Counted from the first letter of the stretch, positions 8,592 to 17,802 are shown. The stretch is DNA of 64,000 bases from JBEEPE01 sp964489645 (GCA_964489645.1 CAZAZT010000004.1:4185-68184); one strand, 5' to 3'. Notes: generated by a model not told the origin, from the letters alone. Numbers and translations are program-made.

Positions 8592-10367
8592 ATGTTTTGG
8601 TGTGAAGAAGTAGCAGCGCGTTGCAGTGGGCCGCAGATCATCAACGATTCGAAGACCCCGTCGGGTCGGGTCCATGTTGGGGCATTGCGCGGGGTTTTGA
8701 TCCACGATGCCATTTTCAGGACGCTTCGTTCGAAGGGTATCGAGGCGCGTTATTTTTTCGGGGTGGATGATTACGATCCGCTGGACGAGATCCCGGCGGG
8801 CAAGGGTGAACATTTCAGCAAGTATCTTGGACAACCGCTGTGCAACGTGCCCCCTCCCGATGGATCGCAGGCACCGGACATGGCGGAGCACTACATGGGC
8901 GAGTTTTGGGGGGTGTTTGAGGAGTTAGGGGTTGAAGTTGAACGGTACCGGATGCGCGATGTGTACCGGTCCGGTCGGTTCAACGAGGTGATCGACAAGA
9001 TTTTGCGGAATGCGGATATCGTCCGTCGGGTTTACAAGGAGGTATCCAACTCGGATCGTCCGGCGACGTGGTACCCGTTCCAAGCCGTTTGCGAACAATG
9101 CGGTCGGATCGGGACGACGGAGGTTTTTGATTACGATGGTCAGACCGTGGCGTATCGGTGCCGTCCGGACATGGTGAAGTGGGCGAAGGGGTGCGGACAC
9201 GAGGGGCGGGTTTCGCCGTTTGACGGGCGGGGAAAGTTGCCTTGGAAGTTGGAATGGGTCGCGAAGTGGGTGACGTTTCCGGTGGGCATCGAGGGCGCGG
9301 GCAAGGATCATTCGACGAAGGGCGGATCGCGAGATGTCGCGGCGGCGTGTGCGCGTGCGATTTTCGGGCATGAGCCGCCTTTGAATGTGCCGTACGAGTT
9401 CTTCTTGGTTGGCGGAGCGAAGATGTCGTCGTCGCGCGGGATCGGTGCGAGTGCACGTGATATGGCGAACCTTCTGCCGCCGGAGGTGTTGCGGTTCTTG
9501 ATGATCCGGACGAAGCCGAACTCGCCGGTCAACTTCGAAGCCAATGAAGAGGGGATCGTGAAACTCTTCAACGAGTACGATCGCTGCGAAGGGCGGGTGC
9601 ATCGGGAAAAGAATGCGACGCCGGATGAAACCCGGATCCTTTCCCTTTCTGAAACCTCGGGGCGGGGCGATGTGTATCAGGCCAACTTTCAACTGGTCAC
9701 CGCTTTGGCTCAGATGCCGCATCTTGATGCTCTCGAGGAGATCGGTAAGCGGGCGGGTCGGCCCCTCACAGAGGTCGAGCGCGGGGTGCTGCGGAGGAGG
9801 ATCCGGTCGGCCGAAGTGTGGGTGGATGGTTATGCGGCGGAGTCGGAGAAGACTCGCTTGCAGGAGGTCTTGCCCGCTTCGGTGGGCGCATTGACAGAAG
9901 CGCAGCGCGGGTTTTTGCTGCAGTTGTCTGAGACCTTGAAAACGGCGGAGTGGGATGGGGATGCCTTGCAGGCCTGCGTTTTTGAAACGGCGCGGATGAC
10001 ACCGATCGAACAGCCGGTGGCGTTCAAGGCAATCTACCGGGCGGTTTTGGACAAAGAGGCGGGGCCGAAAGCGGGGAACCTTTTTGCGTACCTTTCTCGG
10101 GAATTCCTCTCGGGCCTTCTCGGGACGGTGTCAGTGGATCGGGCAGCGTTCTTGCGGCAGACGTCAATCTCCGCGGATTCCTTGCGGGAATGGGTTGAAT
10201 CGCAACGTCCCAAAGCGGCGTTGATGGAGAGTCGGCTCGTGCAAGCGGGTGGGGTTTTGGCTCAAGAGGTCCTTGTGGTGATGGAGGACGGTAAGCGGCA
10301 TGTGCGAAGGGTCTTGGTTGCGGATGAGGCTGAGGGAAACCTGCTGGCCGCCTCATTGAAAGCGTAG
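8592..10367 (+). CDS. lysS: Class I lysyl-tRNA synthetase
   Basis: 591 residues. Charges tRNA-Lys using the class I (Rossmann) fold rather than the class II enzyme of most bacteria. The HIGH-equivalent SGRVHVGALRG is at residues 23-33, and the KMSKS-equivalent is KMSSSRG. A likely zinc site combines CEQCG with a downstream C and CGHEG. The motif PYEFFLVGGAKMSSSRG is characteristic of the archaeal/spirochaete/alphaproteobacterial class I LysRS family, called lysK or lysS in databases. The start at 8592 has GAGAACGAGA immediately upstream. It lies 30 bp before folA on the same strand, suggesting cotranscription. Length is somewhat above the usual 500-550 residues. Confidence 0.93.
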   Translation: MFWCEEVAARCSGPQIINDSKTPSGRVHVGALRGVLIHDAIFRTLRSKGIEARYFFGVDDYDPLDEIPAGKGEHFSKYLGQPLCNVPPPDGSQAPDMAEHYMGEFWGVFEELGVEVERYRMRDVYRSGRFNEVIDKILRNADIVRRVYKEVSNSDRPATWYPFQAVCEQCGRIGTTEVFDYDGQTVAYRCRPDMVKWAKGCGHEGRVSPFDGRGKLPWKLEWVAKWVTFPVGIEGAGKDHSTKGGSRDVAAACARAIFGHEPPLNVPYEFFLVGGAKMSSSRGIGASARDMANLLPPEVLRFLMIRTKPNSPVNFEANEEGIVKLFNEYDRCEGRVHREKNATPDETRILSLSETSGRGDVYQANFQLVTALAQMPHLDALEEIGKRAGRPLTEVERGVLRRRIRSAEVWVDGYAAESEKTRLQEVLPASVGALTEAQRGFLLQLSETLKTAEWDGDALQACVFETARMTPIEQPVAFKAIYRAVLDKEAGPKAGNLFAYLSREFLSGLLGTVSVDRAAFLRQTSISADSLREWVESQRPKAALMESRLVQAGGVLAQEVLVVMEDGKRHVRRVLVADEAEGNLLAASLKA

Positions 10368-10397
10368 CGAGATGGAGGCGGTCGTCTGGAGGAGACC

Positions 10398-10868
10398 ATG
10401 AAAGCGATCGCAGCCATGTCGGAGAACCGGGTGATTGGGGTCCACGGACGCATCCCGTGGCATTTGCCCGCAGATTTCAAATGGTTCAAACGGGCTACGA
10501 TGGGGGGCGTCATCGTGATGGGCAGAAAGACTTTCGAGTCCTTGGGGCGTCCGTTGCCGGGGCGAGAGAATGTGGTGGTTTCCCGAACGATGCAGGATTG
10601 CGCGGGCGTGCAGATCATCCGGGATATTGATGCGGTGTCGGACGCCGCATTTCCTGGGCGGGAGGTGTGGGTGATTGGGGGAGGTGAGTTGTATCGGGCT
10701 ATTTTGCCGCGTTGTTCGGATCTGTTCTTGAGCGAGGTGCGAGGGTTTCACGAGGGGGACGCTTTTTTTCCGTCGATTGATGGGTTATTTGTTGAGGAGC
10801 AGGTGGTTGAGGAGCATCCTGAGTTCCGTGTCGTGCATTACGTGCGTTCTGGGCAGCGGCTTGGATGA
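10398..10868 (+). CDS. folA: Dihydrofolate reductase
   Basis: 156 residues, the normal size for a chromosomal DHFR, which reduces dihydrofolate to tetrahydrofolate with NADPH. Visible motifs are IAAMSENRVIG at the N-terminus, IPWHLPADFKWFKRATMG containing the substrate-binding Asp of the PAD(L/F)xWFK motif, the cofactor motif IVMGRKTFESLGRPLPGR, and VWVIGGGELYRAILP. No thyA is adjacent. A GGAGG lies at 10388-10392, just upstream of the ATG at 10398. It follows lysS closely and could be read from the same transcript. Confidence 0.97.
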   Translation: MKAIAAMSENRVIGVHGRIPWHLPADFKWFKRATMGGVIVMGRKTFESLGRPLPGRENVVVSRTMQDCAGVQIIRDIDAVSDAAFPGREVWVIGGGELYRAILPRCSDLFLSEVRGFHEGDAFFPSIDGLFVEEQVVEEHPEFRVVHYVRSGQRLG

Positions 10869-11059
10869 GTCTTCTTGGAGCATCTGGAACCAGACGAGGA
10901 TAGACACTCTGGCTCCTTTCTGGCATACGAACCCACTTGATTTGGTGCAACGCTCATTCGGGTGGGCTGGCGCAACGCGCCGGCGGTTCAGCGGGACAGG
11001 GGGCTGTCCAGGGAACACGTGGTGGATGAGTTTTGGCTGAACCTTTTAGATTGAAAAAC

Positions 11060-13861
11060 ATGCCTACCGCAAAAACCCCCAAGAAGAGCGCTGCAGCGAA
11101 GCCTGCGGCGAAGTCCGCAGCTAAAGCGAAACCCTCCGCAAAGTCGTCAACCAAGTTCGTGTACACTTGGGGTGACGGTAAGGCGGATGGGAATGGGACG
11201 ATGAAGGCCTTGCTTGGAGGCAAGGGAGCGAATTTGGCGGAGATGACGCGCATCGGTTTGCCGGTGCCTCCGGGGTTCACGGTGACGACGGAAGTCTGCA
11301 CCTACTATTATGCGAACAAGCGCACGTATCCTTCTTCGCTGCGTTCGCAGATGGAGGGGGGGGTACGCAACATGGAGCGCGTGATGGGGTGCAAGTTCGG
11401 GGACGCACAGGGCAAGCCATTGCTCGTGGCGGTTCGCTCGGGTGCGCGTGATTCCATGCCTGGGATGATGGACACGATCTTGAACCTCGGGTTGAACGAT
11501 CAGACGGTGCTTTCGTTGGTCAACGCGACCAAGAATGAGCGCTTCGCTTGGGATTGCTACCGCCGGTTCATCCAGATGTACGGTGACGTGGTGTTGGGGG
11601 TGCAGAAGCGCGAGGGCGAAGACCACGAACCATTTGAGACGGTCATCGAGGCTTTCAAGCACGAGAAGTATCACAAAGACATCGTCGACAGTGATTTGAC
11701 TGCAGCGGATCAGCAGGAACTGGTTCGTCGGTTCAAGAAGCTCGTGAAAGACCGCACCGGCAAGAGTTTCCCGAACGATCCTTGGGAGCAGCTCGAGGGC
11801 GCGGCAGGGGCAGTCTTTGGGTCGTGGATGAACGATCGTGCTATCGTGTATCGCCGCAAGTACAACATCCCGACGGAGTGGGGGACTGCGGTCAACGTTC
11901 AGGCGATGGTGTTCGGCAACACGGGCCCTGAATCCGGTTCGGGCGTGGCGTTCACGCGGAATCCTGCGAATGGGGTGAACGAGTTCTACGGCGAGTTCTT
12001 GGTGAACGCGCAGGGAGAGGACGTGGTTGCTGGAGTTCGCACTCCGGAGCCGGTTGCGAAGCTGAAGGGCGTGATGCCGAAGGCGTTCGCGGAGTTGATG
12101 AAAGTGCGGCAGATCCTCGAGAAGCACTTCAAGGACGTTCAAGACGTCGAGTTCACGATCCAGGACGGGAAACTGTTCATGTTGCAGACGCGAAACGGGA
12201 AGCGCACAGCGGCCGCCGCGTTGAAGTTCTCCATGGATATGCACCGTGAGAAGCTGATCGACTGGGAGACCGCTGTGTTGCGCAATCCTGCGGATCAGCT
12301 CGATCAGTTGCTCGCGCCGATCTTCGATCCGGCCGAACTCAAGAAGGCGAAGGCCCTTGCGAAGGGTTTGCCGGCTGGACCTGGTGCAGCGAGCGGCAAG
12401 ATTTACCTCAATGCGGATCGTGCTGCGGCAGCCGCTGCGAAGGGAGAGAAAGTGTTGCTGGTTCGGAACGAGACCTCGCCAGAGGACCTTCGCGGCATGA
12501 TTGCGGCGGAAGGGATCCTGACAGCGAAAGGTGGCGTCTCCTCTCACGCAGCGTTGGTTGCGCGTCAGATGGGTAAGGTTTGCATCTGCGGGGCGTCAGC
12601 GGTCCTGATCGATTATGACAAGAAGACGGTCGTCATCGAGGGATCGAAGTTCAAGGAGGGGGATTTCCTCTCGATTGATGGGACGAGCGGAACGGTGTAT
12701 GGGGGGCAGTTGAAGACCTCGCCGAGCGAGATCATCACCGGAACGATCCATGGCAACAAGGCGGCTCAGAAGACGGAGAAGTTCAAGCACTTCCAGACGT
12801 TGATGTCGTGGTGCTCGAAGGCGACGCGTCTTCAGGTGCGCACGAACGCTGACAATCCGGAGCAGACGCTGACCGCACTCGCTTTCGGCGCAACGGGCAT
12901 CGGTTTGACCCGGACGGAGCACATGTTCTTCGAGGGGAACCGCATTGATGCGGTTCGCGAGATGATCCTTGCGGAGAAGGTGGAGGACCGGAAGAAGGCA
13001 TTGGCGAAGATCCTTCCTTACCAAAGGGAAGACTTCATCGGCATCTTCAAGGCGCTGAAGGGTTATCCTGCCACCATCCGTCTCCTTGATCCGCCGCTCC
13101 ACGAGTTCGTTCCGCACGAACCGAAGGCACAGGCAGACCTCGCGAAGAAGCTCGGGGTGACGGCTGCGAAAGTGAAGTCGCGAGTCGACGCGTTGCACGA
13201 GTTCAATCCGATGTTGGGTCACCGTGGGTGCCGTCTCGGCATCGCGTATCCCGAGATCACGGAGACCCAGGCACGGGCCATCTTCGAGGCGGCTGTCGCG
13301 GTCCAGAAGAAGGGCATCAAGGTGAAGCCTGAGGTCATGATCCCTCTTGTTGGATTCAAGAAGGAACTCGACCTGCAGGTGGAGATTGTCCATCGCGTCG
13401 CTGCGGAGGTTCAGAAGGAGACCAAGACCAAGTTGGCCTATTCGGTTGGGACCATGATCGAGGTTCCGCGTGGGGCTCTGACGGCTGATGAGATCGCGCA
13501 GACGGCTGAGTTCTTCAGCTTCGGGACGAACGATCTGACCCAGACGGCCTTGGGCGTGAGCCGTGACGATATGGGCAGCTTCCTGCAGCCCTACACGGAG
13601 AACGAGATCTTCAAGAAGAACCCGTTCGCGAGCTTGGATCAGACGGGCGTGGGTCAGTTGGTGGAGATTGCGGTCGCGAAAGGGCGTCAGTCCCGTCCCG
13701 GCATCAAGCTCGGGATTTGCGGCGAGCATGGTGGTGATCCGGACTCGGTGAAGTTCTTCCATCGGGTGGGGTTGAGCTACGTGAGTTGCTCGCCGTACCG
13801 AGTGCCGGTTGCTCGTCTCGCTGCGGCGCAAGCGGCGATCGAGGAGCGACGGAAGAAGTAG
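11060..13861 (+). CDS. ppdK: Pyruvate, phosphate dikinase with Lys/Ala-rich N-terminal tail
   Basis: About 933 residues from the ATG at 11060; an in-frame TTG at 11033 is possible but less likely. It interconverts pyruvate + ATP + Pi with PEP + AMP + PPi. Order: a basic Ala/Lys tail (residues 2-33), the ATP-grasp domain (GGKGANLAEMTRIGLPVPPG; RSGARDSMPGMMDTILNLGL), the phosphohistidine domain with KGGVSSHAALVARQMGK (His near residue 496; the Ser two residues before it occupies the regulatory Thr position of other PPDKs), then the PEP/pyruvate TIM barrel (GIGLTRTEHMFFE, LGHRGCRLGIAYPE, FSFGTNDLTQTALGVSRDD, GICGEHGGDP). The tail is not part of the usual enzyme. A strong terminator follows 26 bp after the stop. 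Confidence 0.97.
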   Translation: MPTAKTPKKSAAAKPAAKSAAKAKPSAKSSTKFVYTWGDGKADGNGTMKALLGGKGANLAEMTRIGLPVPPGFTVTTEVCTYYYANKRTYPSSLRSQMEGGVRNMERVMGCKFGDAQGKPLLVAVRSGARDSMPGMMDTILNLGLNDQTVLSLVNATKNERFAWDCYRRFIQMYGDVVLGVQKREGEDHEPFETVIEAFKHEKYHKDIVDSDLTAADQQELVRRFKKLVKDRTGKSFPNDPWEQLEGAAGAVFGSWMNDRAIVYRRKYNIPTEWGTAVNVQAMVFGNTGPESGSGVAFTRNPANGVNEFYGEFLVNAQGEDVVAGVRTPEPVAKLKGVMPKAFAELMKVRQILEKHFKDVQDVEFTIQDGKLFMLQTRNGKRTAAAALKFSMDMHREKLIDWETAVLRNPADQLDQLLAPIFDPAELKKAKALAKGLPAGPGAASGKIYLNADRAAAAAAKGEKVLLVRNETSPEDLRGMIAAEGILTAKGGVSSHAALVARQMGKVCICGASAVLIDYDKKTVVIEGSKFKEGDFLSIDGTSGTVYGGQLKTSPSEIITGTIHGNKAAQKTEKFKHFQTLMSWCSKATRLQVRTNADNPEQTLTALAFGATGIGLTRTEHMFFEGNRIDAVREMILAEKVEDRKKALAKILPYQREDFIGIFKALKGYPATIRLLDPPLHEFVPHEPKAQADLAKKLGVTAAKVKSRVDALHEFNPMLGHRGCRLGIAYPEITETQARAIFEAAVAVQKKGIKVKPEVMIPLVGFKKELDLQVEIVHRVAAEVQKETKTKLAYSVGTMIEVPRGALTADEIAQTAEFFSFGTNDLTQTALGVSRDDMGSFLQPYTENEIFKKNPFASLDQTGVGQLVEIAVAKGRQSRPGIKLGICGEHGGDPDSVKFFHRVGLSYVSCSPYRVPVARLAAAQAAIEERRKK

Positions 13862-13886
13862 TCGCGCCGACTGGCGATAACGGTTT

Positions 13887-13918
13887 GGGCCGCCCTGTTG
13901 TGGGGCGGCCCTTTTTTT
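13887..13918 (+). terminator. Rho-independent terminator after ppdK
   Basis: A perfect 9-bp GC stem, GGGCCGCCC (13887-13895) with GGGCGGCCC (13903-13911), encloses a 7-nt loop and is followed directly by seven T (13912-13918). It is 26 bp downstream of the ppdK stop. Confidence 0.95.
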
Positions 13919-13970
13919 CCCGGGTGCTGATCGGATTGCGGTGGCAAGCCTCCTGCTAAGGGAGGGGTGT

Positions 13971-14621
13971 ATGCAATTTTTGACCCGCAAATGCTCGGTG
14001 AACGCCATGATAGCAGCGGCGATGGGTGTCGCCTTATTTGCGCAATCCGAGCGGGATGTGATGGCGGGGGAGGCCAGAGGGTCTGCGAAGAAGACGGCAG
14101 AGGCGTCGCGGACTACGGGGGTCGGGGCGGAGCCTCGCAAGGAGTTCAAGGAGAGCGGCGAGTATCCGTACATTTTCCGTCCCGTTGGTTATCTCGCTAC
14201 GGTTGGTCCGGCGCCGATGCGGTTGGGGCCACCTGCGCCGATGTGCAGTGAGCGGACGCCGCCGCGACTGATTGAGCCGAAGAGACCGTCGGTGACATTG
14301 CAGTCCACGAAGCCGCCGCAACAACCGCCTGGGCCGACCTACTCTTCGGGAGGGGTAGGGGCCTTATATGCGCCCGGTGGAGGGCCCGCGAATGGCGCGG
14401 TGAATGCGGCGGGAGCTGGGCAAGGCACTGTAGATTTCAATCGTCCGCCGGATGAGGTGATGGAGTTCTTCCAACCTCAGGCACTGAATGATCAGCAACG
14501 GCGGTTGCTCTTGGATCCTTCTTTCATCCCGGCGCCTCCGGTGCGTGTTGCGCCGTTGATCGTGCCTCCTCAGCGCATTCAAGCGGCTCCGCCGAGCACG
14601 GCGACTTACAACCAGAACTAG
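13971..14621 (+). CDS. Proline-rich exported protein of unknown function
   Basis: 216 residues from the ATG at 13971, chosen because GGAGG lies at 13961-13965; an in-frame GTG at 13941 would start too close to the terminator. The N-terminus looks like a signal peptide (basic MQFLTRK, hydrophobic MIAAAMGVALFA). The mature part is rich in Pro, Ala and Gly with no cysteines after the MCS near residue 95, and ends with PPSTATYNQN, so it is probably largely unstructured and periplasmic. No family recognised. It begins a rightward group with the TPR protein and a small helical protein. Confidence 0.7.
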   Translation: MQFLTRKCSVNAMIAAAMGVALFAQSERDVMAGEARGSAKKTAEASRTTGVGAEPRKEFKESGEYPYIFRPVGYLATVGPAPMRLGPPAPMCSERTPPRLIEPKRPSVTLQSTKPPQQPPGPTYSSGGVGALYAPGGGPANGAVNAAGAGQGTVDFNRPPDEVMEFFQPQALNDQQRRLLLDPSFIPAPPVRVAPLIVPPQRIQAAPPSTATYNQN

Positions 14622-14672
14622 GTGCAGTCTGCGTGGTGGTGACGATTTTACTTTGCGAAATAAGGAGAAAGC

Positions 14673-15920
14673 ATGCGTATGAAATCGAAGGGAAAGAGGT
14701 CTGCTGAGTGGGTGCGTGCGGTGCTGATGGGGNNNNNNNNNNNNNNNNNNNNNNNNNNNNNNNNNNNNNNNNNNNNNNNNNNNNNNNNNNNNNNNNNNNN
14801 NNNNNNNNNNNNNNNNNNNNNNNNNNNNNNNNTGGATCTGGCTCGGAAGGCGATTGACGAGAAGAAGGAGGAGTTGGCCAGCCACTATTTGGAGTCGATC
14901 GCAAACATCAAGCTGACGGATGCGGACAAGAAGGAGGCGATGATCTCTCTGGCGCAAGCATACGAGGAGAAGAAGGAGCCAGTGAAGTCGATCCAGATTT
15001 ACGAGAAGATGTTGAAACTTCTTGAGAATGACGGGGATGCTCCGGAGTGGTTGCTCCGCTTGGGTAAGCTGTATCGTGAGACGAATGCGATGACGCTTTC
15101 TGTGAACCGGTTTTATGCGGTGCTGAATTCCGTCGTGAAAGTGAGTGGTCGTGGATTCGAGAACTACGTGGCGATCACCAGGCAGGCGCAGCGTGAGATT
15201 GCGGATACTTATTTCTTGATGGGGGATTTTGCGCAGGCGCAGAAGTTTTACAACTTGATGCTCCGGTCGGATATCTCGGCGGAGGAGAAGCCGATGATCA
15301 TGTTCAAGGCGGGGCATTGCACTTTCATGAGGGACGACATGGCGGCGGCGATGGTGGCGCTGGAGAAGTTCATTCGCGAGTACCCAGGGCACGATGCGGC
15401 GCCAGAGGCGAGGTACTTATTGGCGGTGGCGCAGCGGGCGCAGGGGCGGACGAAGGAGGCTTACGACACGGTTTTGGATCTTCTGCGGTACCAGCGGGAC
15501 AAGAAAGATACTGACCCAGAGAAGTGGGTATTTTGGCAAAAGAAAGCGGGGAACGAGTTCGCAAACGATTACTATCAGCGGGCAGATTTCGTGAATGCGG
15601 TGACGATTTACCAGGTATTGTCGACGTTGAATGAAGCTCCCGATTGGCGGTGGCCGATCATTTATCAAATGGGGCTTTGCTTTGAGCGACTTCGTTTGGA
15701 GCCGAGGGCGCATCATTGTTACAAGCACATCACCGACTCTGCGAAGAAGTACCAAGGGACGGAGATGCCGAAGAGCTTGGAGGTTCTGGTGAACATGGCG
15801 GAGTGGCGTGATGGGCAGTTGGATTGGAGTCGGAAGGCTGGGACGACGCTCAACTCGCTTTTGGGGGCTGAGATCAAGCCGATCACGGTGAGTCCATCAC
15901 CCAGCAAGGTGGGGCGTTAG
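14673..15920 (+). CDS. Tetratricopeptide-repeat protein, interrupted by an assembly gap
   Basis: The N-terminus (MRMKSKGKRSAEWVRAVLMG) runs into 100 N, and the frame resumes as DLARKAIDEKKEELASHYLE and ends at 15920. Because the N run is a placeholder, the true length is unknown; frame agreement across it may be chance. The visible part is helical, with TPR-like pairs: AMISLAQAYEEKKEPVKSIQ, REIADTYFLMGDFAQAQKFY, EARYLLAVAQRAQGRTKEAY and YQMGLCFERLRLEPRAHHCY. The basic start followed by VRAVLMG could begin a signal peptide, so an exported scaffold protein of the YfiO/BamD or tol-pal YbgF type is possible, but no specific family can be named. AAGGAG lies about 10 bp before the ATG. The next gene starts 8 bp downstream. 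Confidence 0.75.
   Translation: MRMKSKGKRSAEWVRAVLMGXXXXXXXXXXXXXXXXXXXXXXXXXXXXXXXXXXDLARKAIDEKKEELASHYLESIANIKLTDADKKEAMISLAQAYEEKKEPVKSIQIYEKMLKLLENDGDAPEWLLRLGKLYRETNAMTLSVNRFYAVLNSVVKVSGRGFENYVAITRQAQREIADTYFLMGDFAQAQKFYNLMLRSDISAEEKPMIMFKAGHCTFMRDDMAAAMVALEKFIREYPGHDAAPEARYLLAVAQRAQGRTKEAYDTVLDLLRYQRDKKDTDPEKWVFWQKKAGNEFANDYYQRADFVNAVTIYQVLSTLNEAPDWRWPIIYQMGLCFERLRLEPRAHHCYKHITDSAKKYQGTEMPKSLEVLVNMAEWRDGQLDWSRKAGTTLNSLLGAEIKPITVSPSPSKVGR
14733..14832. other. Scaffold gap, 100 N
   Basis: Exactly 100 N, inside the TPR gene near its 5' end. The same length as the two other gaps in the window indicates a placeholder rather than a measured distance. Confidence 0.98.
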
Positions 15921-15928
15921 ACGGCTTT

Positions 15929-16333
15929 ATGGCACTGCGTGGCAAGACATTGGATGCGATCCACTCGCATGTGGCGCTGTGCGAGGATGTTTATGCATTC
16001 ATGCTGGAGGAGAACCGTTTTTTGAAGAATACGGTGCGATCAATCCCTCAGAAGATGTTGGACCGCAAGCGCTCCCTCTTGACGGCGCTGGATGAATCGC
16101 TCCAAGAGATGCGCCGCGTATCGGAAGCGGATGGTCCGGTGAAAACGGCGGCGGTGCGTAAAGCGGCAGCAAGAGCGCAGCAAGTGATTCTCCGGGCGAT
16201 GCTTCTGGATCGCGAAAATGAGCAACTGCTGCTCAAGCACGCTTTGGCATCACGGGGGGGCAAGATCCAAGTGGTGGAGAGGCCGCGTGCGGGAGAGGTC
16301 GAGAAACGTTACAAGGCGCATATTAAGGCATGA
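15929..16333 (+). CDS. Small alpha-helical protein, unknown function
   Basis: 134 residues starting at the ATG 15929, 8 bp after the TPR gene, so probably cotranscribed. It has no signal peptide or membrane segment. Almost the whole chain is charged and helical (LCEDVYAFMLEENRFLKNT, RKRSLLTALDESLQEMRRV, QVILRAMLLDRENEQLLLKH), which suggests a two-helix or coiled-coil bundle; length and style recall FlgN-type chaperones, but no flagellar genes are nearby and that is only a resemblance. The C-terminus is basic (RYKAHIKA). Followed 53 bp later by the NtrC-type regulator on the same strand. Confidence 0.72.
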   Translation: MALRGKTLDAIHSHVALCEDVYAFMLEENRFLKNTVRSIPQKMLDRKRSLLTALDESLQEMRRVSEADGPVKTAAVRKAAARAQQVILRAMLLDRENEQLLLKHALASRGGKIQVVERPRAGEVEKRYKAHIKA

Positions 16334-16386
16334 CAAATCGGCATGCGGGGTTGAGATAGTTCCTCTCTGATTACCCTGACTGAAGC

Positions 16387-17802
16387 ATGGCCGTAGAAAA
16401 GATACTGGTGGTTGATGATGAGCCTTTCATCCGGAAGAACTTCGAGGAGCTGCTCAGAGGCAAGCGGTATGGAGTCAGCAGCGCGGGGACGTTGGCGGAT
16501 GCGGAGCGACTTCTGAAGAGGGATCAGTTCGACCTGATGTTTTTGGACGTCCGCCTGCCGGACGGAGAAGGAACCGAGTTCCTCGAGAGGATCGCGAAGC
16601 TGCCGTCACGCCCTGTGGCGGTGATGATGAGCGGCTTTGGGACCATCGAGTCGGCGGTGGCTTGCATGCGTGCAGGCGCATACGACTACTTGCTGAAGCC
16701 GTTCTCGCTGAGTCAAGTGGATGTCCTTGTCAAAAAAGTGGAGGCATATCGGCAGATGGTGCAGGTCAATCGCTATCTGACGGAGGAGTTGGTCGGGAAC
16801 AAAGATCTTATCGGTGGGAGCGTGCAGATGGAGCGGTTACGGACGATGTTGGCGAAGGTTGCGCCGACGGAGGCGACCGTTTTGATCCAAGGGGAGAACG
16901 GTACGGGTAAAGAGTTGGTTGCTCGGGCGATATTCAACGCGAGTCAGCGTGCTGCCATGCCGTACGTTCGCGTGAACTGCGCTGCGGTCTCGGAGACGCT
17001 GATTGAGAGTGAGTTTTTTGGGCACGAGAAGGGAGCTTTCACTGGGGCGACCGACCGGAGAGAGGGGCGGTTTGAGTTGGCCAATGGAGGGACTTTACTA
17101 CTGGATGAGATCAGCGAGATCTCTCCCCGCTTGCAGGCCAAGCTTTTGCGCGTTTTGCAGGAGCGGGAGTTCGAGCGAGTTGGAGGCACGAAAACCATCA
17201 AGGTGGATGTGCGGGTTTTTGCGACGACCAACCGGAACTTGTTGAAAGCCGTTGAGGATGGGGATTTTCGCGAGGACTTGTATTATCGGTTGAACGTCTT
17301 TCCTGTGCATGTCCCGCCGCTTCGGGAGCGAGAAGGCGACGTTCTGATTTTGAGTCGGCACTTCTTGGAGGAGTTCAGCCGGAAACACGCGATGCGAGGG
17401 ATCAACCTGAGTGCGGCGGCTGAGCGAGCCCTTCTGGCGCATCGGTGGCCGGGGAACGTTCGCGAGTTGCAGAACACGATCGAGCGGGCGGTGATTCTGG
17501 TCGGGCAGGGTGGCTCTATCCAACCGATGGATCTCGGACTGCCGGTTGTCGCGACTCCTAAAGGGCGTGGTGCCGAGCAGGTTCCTGCCGTGCGAGGCTC
17601 AGCGGCATCGGCGAAAAGTGTCACGTCTCGCAAGCACGTCGTTGCGGAGGATGTTGAAGAGGAGCCTTTGGATGAGGTCGAGAAGAGGCACATCCTTGGG
17701 GTCTTGGAAAAGACTGGCGGCAACCGCACGAAAGCGGCGGAAATCCTCAGCATCAGCATCCGGACGCTTCGCAACAAGCTGCACTTGTACAAGTTGGACT
17801 GA
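16387..17802 (+). CDS. Sigma-54-dependent response regulator, NtrC family
   Basis: 471 residues with the three-part NtrC layout. The receiver (residues 1-120) has acidic VVDDEP, the phospho-acceptor Asp in LMFLDVRLPDG, and the Lys of YLLKPFS. The AAA+ sigma-54 activator domain has Walker A GENGTGKELVARAIF, the sigma-54-contacting GAFTGA loop, the Walker B-like TLLLDEISE, and the R-finger region DLYYRLNVFPVHVPPLRER. The C-terminal Fis-type helix-turn-helix is GGNRTKAAEILSISIRTLRN. It activates sigma-54 promoters by ATP hydrolysis when phosphorylated. No histidine kinase is adjacent, so it is an orphan in this window. It ends 3 bp from the convergent phosphodiesterase gene. Confidence 0.95.
   Translation: MAVEKILVVDDEPFIRKNFEELLRGKRYGVSSAGTLADAERLLKRDQFDLMFLDVRLPDGEGTEFLERIAKLPSRPVAVMMSGFGTIESAVACMRAGAYDYLLKPFSLSQVDVLVKKVEAYRQMVQVNRYLTEELVGNKDLIGGSVQMERLRTMLAKVAPTEATVLIQGENGTGKELVARAIFNASQRAAMPYVRVNCAAVSETLIESEFFGHEKGAFTGATDRREGRFELANGGTLLLDEISEISPRLQAKLLRVLQEREFERVGGTKTIKVDVRVFATTNRNLLKAVEDGDFREDLYYRLNVFPVHVPPLREREGDVLILSRHFLEEFSRKHAMRGINLSAAAERALLAHRWPGNVRELQNTIERAVILVGQGGSIQPMDLGLPVVATPKGRGAEQVPAVRGSAASAKSVTSRKHVVAEDVEEEPLDEVEKRHILGVLEKTGGNRTKAAEILSISIRTLRNKLHLYKLD

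Noticed and set aside
13942..13957. Sigma-54-like promoter TGGCAA-N5-CTGC before the proline-rich protein
   Set aside because: The implied transcription start would fall downstream of the ribosome binding site and within a few bases of the ATG.
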